9,910 bases of DNA from Prevotellaceae bacterium (GTDB lineage: Bacteria; Bacteroidota; Bacteroidia; Bacteroidales; UBA932): positions 1 to 9,910 of the forward strand of contig JAIRZR010000122.1 of the NCBI GenBank assembly GCA_031267155.1, in the 5' to 3' direction. The position numbers and the translations under genes were made by a program. The stretch's first letter is position 1. Every line of letters starts with the position of its first letter. The notes beneath the pieces were generated by a model. The model did not search any database and was not told the DNA's origin. It saw only the letters and a list, made by a program, of their open reading frames with translations. Shown here piece after piece: positions 6,348-9,910 of the stretch.

Positions 6348-7265
6348 ATGACTGATAAAGTTACAGCATACCATATCCCGGCGCTTTTGAAGGAAAGTGT
6401 CGACGCCCTTGATATCAAGGCAGACGGAGTATATGTTGACGCAACTTACGGAGGCGGAGGTCATTCAATGGAGATTCTGTCGCGTCTCAAAAATGGCAGG
6501 CTTGTCGCTTTCGACAGGGACATGGACGCGGCAAACAATCTGCCGGCGGACAGGCGTTTGATTTTTATACAGAATAATTTCCGTTTCATGCGCAATTTTT
6601 TGAGATATCACAATATCGGCAAAGTGAACGGCATTCTGGCTGACCTGGGCGTATCCTCGCATCATTTCGACGAGGGAAAGAGGGGGTTTTCGTTTCGTTT
6701 TCCGGAAGCGATGCTGGACATGCGCATGGGGCAGGATTCCGAACTTACGGCTCAGACGGTTCTCAATACATATTCGCGGGACAGGCTCGAGCATATATTT
6801 TTTGAATACGGGGAGATAAAACAGTCCGCAAAACTTGCAGGCGCACTGCTCGAATCAAGGACGCGACGGGCATTCGTTTCGGTCGCCGATTTGATTGAAG
6901 CTGTCGAGCCTCTGATTCCCAAATCGGACGAAAAGCAGTTTTTAGCCAGGGTTTTTCAGGCTGTCAGGATAGAAGTCAACAGGGAAATGGCATCCCTGAA
7001 GCATTTTCTGGAACAGACAGTAGATGTTTTGGACGCGGGAGGCAGACTGTCCGTGATTTCGTATCATTCGCTGGAAGACAGGATGGTAAAAAACTTTATC
7101 AAAACAGGAAATGTCGAAGGACAGAGATTTAAAGACTTTTACGGTAACGAAATCACTCCGTTCACACCTGTTACAAAAAAGGCGATCGTTCCGGGCGAGA
7201 GCGAAATAGCCTGCAACAGCCGGTCGAGAAGTGCAAAATTAAGAATAGCAGAAAAAAAGCAATGA
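6348..7265 (+). CDS. rsmH: 16S rRNA (cytosine(1402)-N(4))-methyltransferase RsmH (MraW)
   Basis: 305 residues, normal length for RsmH, the S-adenosylmethionine-dependent enzyme that adds the N4-methyl group to C1402 in the decoding centre of 16S rRNA. Visible hallmarks are the SAM-binding glycine loop YVDATYGGGGHS (29-40), the acidic AFDRD (54-58), the family signature ILADLGVSSHHFD (96-108) with RGFSFR and LDMRM (112-127), and a C-terminal FQAVRIEVN and ISYHSLEDR. The end SRSRSAKLRIAEK is also typical. I choose the ATG at 6348 (MTDKVTAYHIPALL) rather than the in-frame ATG at 6315, because the latter lies in front of the promoter's -7 element and would add eleven non-conserved residues. Its stop overlaps the ATG of the next gene by four bases. 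It is the first gene of a division operon; mraZ, usual before it, is missing here. Confidence 0.97.
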   Translation: MTDKVTAYHIPALLKESVDALDIKADGVYVDATYGGGGHSMEILSRLKNGRLVAFDRDMDAANNLPADRRLIFIQNNFRFMRNFLRYHNIGKVNGILADLGVSSHHFDEGKRGFSFRFPEAMLDMRMGQDSELTAQTVLNTYSRDRLEHIFFEYGEIKQSAKLAGALLESRTRRAFVSVADLIEAVEPLIPKSDEKQFLARVFQAVRIEVNREMASLKHFLEQTVDVLDAGGRLSVISYHSLEDRMVKNFIKTGNVEGQRFKDFYGNEITPFTPVTKKAIVPGESEIACNSRSRSAKLRIAEKKQ

Positions 7266-7330
7266 AAACTGAGGATACCGAAAAAAAAGCAGTGGAAACT
7301 GGGAATATTAAAAACAAAGCAGTGAAAATA
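7229..7330 (+). repeat. Imperfect 30-bp tandem repeat across the rsmH/ftsL junction
   Basis: Blocks beginning at 7231, 7261, 7291 and (partly) 7321 line up with a 30-base period: 7231-7260 against 7261-7290 matches at about 20 of 30 positions, and the first three end in an A-rich run plus AAGC. The first block is the conserved end of rsmH. The next two code for the first residues of the FtsL-like protein, where ATG at 7262 aligns with GTG at 7292 and 7322. Confidence 0.5.
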
Positions 7331-7660
7331 TATAAAAATATATTAGGCAAAATAATGTCGAATCCCGCTCCCAATGACGACGCCGACGTTGTTACAGGCT
7401 ATATTCACAGGCATTACAAGTATTTTATCCTGCTTTTCGTTCTGGCAATAATATACATAAGCAACGGACTGATATACGATCTGGCGCTCAGGGAACAGAG
7501 CAGGCACGAAGAACAGCTTCTGGAGATTAAGGCAAAATACAACATGAAGCAGAAAGAGTTCAACGAGCATGTAAGCTATCGAAATATCATTAATCTGATA
7601 AATAAGCACGGCTTGAATCTGGAAGAATCCTCAAGCCCTCCTGTCAAAGTGGAAAAATGA
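7262..7660 (+). CDS. ftsL: FtsL-like cell division protein (Bacteroidetes type)
   Basis: 132 residues. The N-terminus is lysine-rich and cytoplasmic (about 1-56), with one membrane segment (about 57-76, FILLFVLAIIYISNGLIYDL). A periplasmic heptad-like helix follows (about 80-110, REQSRHEEQLLEIKAKYNM), then a conserved end NLINKHGLNLEESSSPPVKV. This is the layout of the Bacteroidetes FtsL-like family, found between rsmH and ftsI. FtsL normally pairs with FtsB/DivIC and with FtsI/FtsW to activate septal wall synthesis. Its ATG overlaps the rsmH stop and its stop overlaps the ftsI start (ATGA each time), so translation is probably coupled on both sides. The first 20 residues come from an imperfect 30-bp repeat, and GTG codons at 7292 and 7322 or ATG at 7354 are alternative starts. 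Assignment rests on position, topology and the C-terminal motif. Confidence 0.87.
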   Translation: MKTEDTEKKAVETGNIKNKAVKIYKNILGKIMSNPAPNDDADVVTGYIHRHYKYFILLFVLAIIYISNGLIYDLALREQSRHEEQLLEIKAKYNMKQKEFNEHVSYRNIINLINKHGLNLEESSSPPVKVEK

Positions 7661-9738
7661 GCAAAACAGACAAAATATACATATTGACATCATGCATTTA
7701 CTGCGGTTTCATTGCCTTTGCGATATACTGCCTTTATTTTGCAGTATCTACCCTCACCGATAATGATCTGAGGGAGAAAGAGGCGCAGGCGCGTAAAAAA
7801 ATCGACAGGGAAGAGAATTTTCGCAGAGGCGATATCCTGTCATGCGACGGACAGGCGATTGCCGTATATTTTCCAGAATATATCCTGTATACGGACTTCA
7901 ATATCGGAGTGAAAAGCGGACGCACAATCAATACCCGCAGAGTTTCGCCGGACGGAAATCCCGTGCAGTTGGACACTTTCCGGATAAGCCTGTACAGGGA
8001 TTTATCCGAATCGCTTTCAAAAACATTGGGAGGAAGCGCTGCCGGATACTACAGGGGCCTGTATGACAGCAGAATTAAAGCGGAAAATAAAAACGGAGGC
8101 ACAAAGAATATTTTAAAGGATAAAATAGACATATTTCAAAGAACAGCAATATTCAGCAGCCCGTACCTTAAAGAATGGGGGAAGAATAAAACCGGCATAT
8201 ACACAAGGGAAGCAGGCGAAAGAAGGTATCTTTTCGGAAAAAACTTTGCCCATTCGGCTGTCGGGTCTGTCAACGAAAACAGCGGGGACAGTAAAGTCTC
8301 CGGCATCGAGTATCTCTATGACAGGGAACTGAAAAACGGCGACAATATAGTAACAACGATAGATACGCGGATGCAGGATATTTGCGAAGCAGTTCTGCAA
8401 AACAAAATATCCGAAGATAAAAGGCTGATCGGAGGCACAATAGTAGTGATGGATGTCGCCACGGGAGATATAAAGGCTATTGCAAATTCGGGAATGTACA
8501 GCGATGAGAATTTCAGCGATACCCGCGATATATACAACAATGCGATGAAGGCGACGATAGAACCCGGCTCGACATTCAAAACCGTATCCCTGATGCTTGC
8601 CCTGGAAACGGGGAAAATCAGTCTTTCCGAAAAATTCAATTCAAAGATATGGAGAGAATCAAAGACATGGAGCGAGGAAAACAGGTTTGATTCGCTTTTG
8701 AGCGTTTCCAGAATAATTGAGCAGTCGTCGAACACAGGCACCGGAAACATGGTGGACAAGGCTTTCAGCCGCAATGTGAACAAATTTATCGAAGCCATCA
8801 AAAAACTGGGAATAACCGGCGATACCTTATCATATATAAATACGAAACTGGGCAGGGAATCAATGCTCCGCATTTCGCACGGATACCAGATAAAGCTGGC
8901 TCCGATCCATATCCTTACCTTCTACAATGCGATAGCAAACAGCGGAGTAATGCTTAGACCGCGGCTTGTGCGCGGCCTGATCAGGCACAATACTGAAAAG
9001 ATCGAAGTATTCGATCCGGAAATAATTAACGGGTCGATATGCTCCAAAACCACTCTGGATACAGTCAGGATGGTCCTGTCGCGGGTTGTGGGACAGGGTT
9101 CCGCCCAGCAGATTGCGGGACGCCCGTACGGGATTGCCGGAAAAACAGGTACCGCACTGATGAATCTGACAGGCGGAAAGTATGAAAGGAACGAATTAAG
9201 CCGCGAACTCTCAAGTTTTTGCGGTTACTTTCCCGAGAAAAAGCCGAAATATTCGTGCATCGTAACGCTTTATTCGAGGTTTTTAAGCAAAAAGGAAAGG
9301 GAATCTTTTTCCGCAAGCTCGACAGCCGTGCCGGTATTCGGGAAAATCGCGGACAAAATATATGCGCTCTATCTTGAGAAAAACTTCATGCCCGACGGAA
9401 ACACTCTGAATATCCCCGCCGTGAAAAACGCCAGGGGAGAAAATCTTTCGGCAATATCACGAAAACTCGGACTGGACATTCCCGTCGACAGCGAAGGCTG
9501 GCTCAAAGTCGAGGAAGTAAACAGTAAATTGCAGACTTCGGAAATACCCGTAAAGAATGGAATTATGCCGGACGTTACCGGAATGGGCCTGCGCGACGCC
9601 GTATTCCTGCTGGAGAATAAGGGATTGAGAGTGTCATATTCCGGAACAGGAGCGGTTATCAAACAGTCTCCCGAAAAAGGCGTCCCGTATAATCCCAGTC
9701 AAAGAATTTATCTGGAACTTGGGGATGAAAATAAATGA
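7657..9738 (+). CDS. ftsI: Septal peptidoglycan transpeptidase FtsI (PBP3 class) with PASTA domain
   Basis: 693-residue class B penicillin-binding protein that cross-links peptidoglycan at the division septum together with FtsW. One N-terminal membrane anchor (about residues 7-31) is followed by the pedestal region with RRGDILSCDG (about 55-65). The transpeptidase domain has all three active-site motifs: S305-T-F-K308 (catalytic serine, in EPGSTFK), S357-S-N359 and K496-T-G498 (GKTGTA). A C-terminal PASTA domain starts at about residue 637 (MPDVTGMGLRDAVFLLE) and reaches nearly the end; one PASTA domain is usual in Bacteroidetes FtsI. No active-site residue is missing. The start ATG overlaps the ftsL stop by four bases. 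The stretch of about 100-190, between pedestal and transpeptidase domain, is rich in K, N and G and looks poorly conserved. murE, the usual next gene, does not follow within the visible 170 bases. Confidence 0.96.
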   Translation: MSKTDKIYILTSCIYCGFIAFAIYCLYFAVSTLTDNDLREKEAQARKKIDREENFRRGDILSCDGQAIAVYFPEYILYTDFNIGVKSGRTINTRRVSPDGNPVQLDTFRISLYRDLSESLSKTLGGSAAGYYRGLYDSRIKAENKNGGTKNILKDKIDIFQRTAIFSSPYLKEWGKNKTGIYTREAGERRYLFGKNFAHSAVGSVNENSGDSKVSGIEYLYDRELKNGDNIVTTIDTRMQDICEAVLQNKISEDKRLIGGTIVVMDVATGDIKAIANSGMYSDENFSDTRDIYNNAMKATIEPGSTFKTVSLMLALETGKISLSEKFNSKIWRESKTWSEENRFDSLLSVSRIIEQSSNTGTGNMVDKAFSRNVNKFIEAIKKLGITGDTLSYINTKLGRESMLRISHGYQIKLAPIHILTFYNAIANSGVMLRPRLVRGLIRHNTEKIEVFDPEIINGSICSKTTLDTVRMVLSRVVGQGSAQQIAGRPYGIAGKTGTALMNLTGGKYERNELSRELSSFCGYFPEKKPKYSCIVTLYSRFLSKKERESFSASSTAVPVFGKIADKIYALYLEKNFMPDGNTLNIPAVKNARGENLSAISRKLGLDIPVDSEGWLKVEEVNSKLQTSEIPVKNGIMPDVTGMGLRDAVFLLENKGLRVSYSGTGAVIKQSPEKGVPYNPSQRIYLELGDENK

Positions 9739-9781
9739 CAGTAATTAAACTACCTTCGCCTGAAGACGAAGGGTTTACTGT
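9738..9781 (+). repeat. Long interrupted inverted repeat directly at the ftsI stop
   Basis: The left arm starts with ACAGTAA at 9738 and ends with CCTTCG at 9758. The right arm runs from CGAAGG at 9767 to TTTACTGT ending at 9781. The outer 7 and inner 6 bases pair, with an unpaired bulge on the left side and an 8-base loop. It begins on the last base of the ftsI stop codon. It could act as a transcript 3' end or be the edge of the repeat element that follows; no T-tract follows the stem. Confidence 0.6.
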
Positions 9782-9782
9782 C

Positions 9783-9910
9783 GGCTAAAGCCCAATGTCA
9801 TCAAGTTAAGCCATAAGAAGCTCTGAAAGAGCGGTATCAATAGCACAGGGTAATGCCCTGTGTAGAAAATGCGCCCTCACCGTCAAGCCCCAACGGGGCG
9901 GAATCAGGTT
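9783..9910. repeat. Multi-hairpin intergenic element, continues past the window
   Basis: Four small perfect palindromes follow one another: GGCT/AGCC at 9783-9792, GCTCT-GAA-AGAGC at 9820-9832, CACAGGG/CCCTGTG around TAATG at 9844-9862, and GCCCC-AAC-GGGGC at 9887-9899. I see no coding frame with family features. The arrangement resembles palindromic intergenic repeats (REP-like) of Bacteroidetes genomes; that is recall and inference, and copy number cannot be judged from one window. Confidence 0.55.

Overview
All genes that I can support lie on the + strand. The window looks like a chromosome segment of a Bacteroidetes (probably Bacteroidales) bacterium. Four things point there: two promoters of the Bacteroidetes type (a TTG element, then TAnnTTTG 16-17 bases later), starts without a clear Shine-Dalgarno sequence, the Bacteroidetes form of the rsmH-ftsL-ftsI cell-division block with a PASTA-bearing FtsI, and GH106 and beta-helix carbohydrate-active proteins of a kind common in that phylum. 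I cannot name the species.

Left part (1-5967): a large glycoside hydrolase of the GH106 alpha-L-rhamnosidase type, cut off by the left window edge, and a secreted right-handed beta-helix protein. They look like two parts of a plant-polysaccharide (pectin or rhamnogalacturonan-like) utilisation region. Between them lies an AT-rich island (about 2540-4090). It holds an Rpn-family PD-(D/E)XK nuclease gene with its own promoter, followed by a second, detached copy of only its C-terminal part. Rpn loci have been described as toxin/antitoxin genes-within-genes that act against phage, in which the C-terminal piece is the inhibitor. The detached copy is therefore the most interesting element here: either debris of a tandem paralogue or a free-standing inhibitor. 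The two copies differ by exactly two 24-bp repeat units.

Middle (5968-6347): a 380-base gene-free stretch. It holds an array of 42-bp tandem repeats, each carrying a 9-bp-stem hairpin, in which the last hairpin has its loop in the opposite orientation. After it comes a good Bacteroidetes promoter for the next operon.

Right part (6348-9738): rsmH (16S rRNA m4C1402 methyltransferase), an FtsL-like divisome protein and FtsI (septal transpeptidase). They are joined by two 4-base ATGA stop/start overlaps, so they are one translationally coupled operon. FtsL and FtsI would work together at the septum. The usual mraZ in front is absent, and the usual murE behind is not seen before the window ends. 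Instead the last 170 bases hold a series of palindromes resembling an intergenic repeat element.
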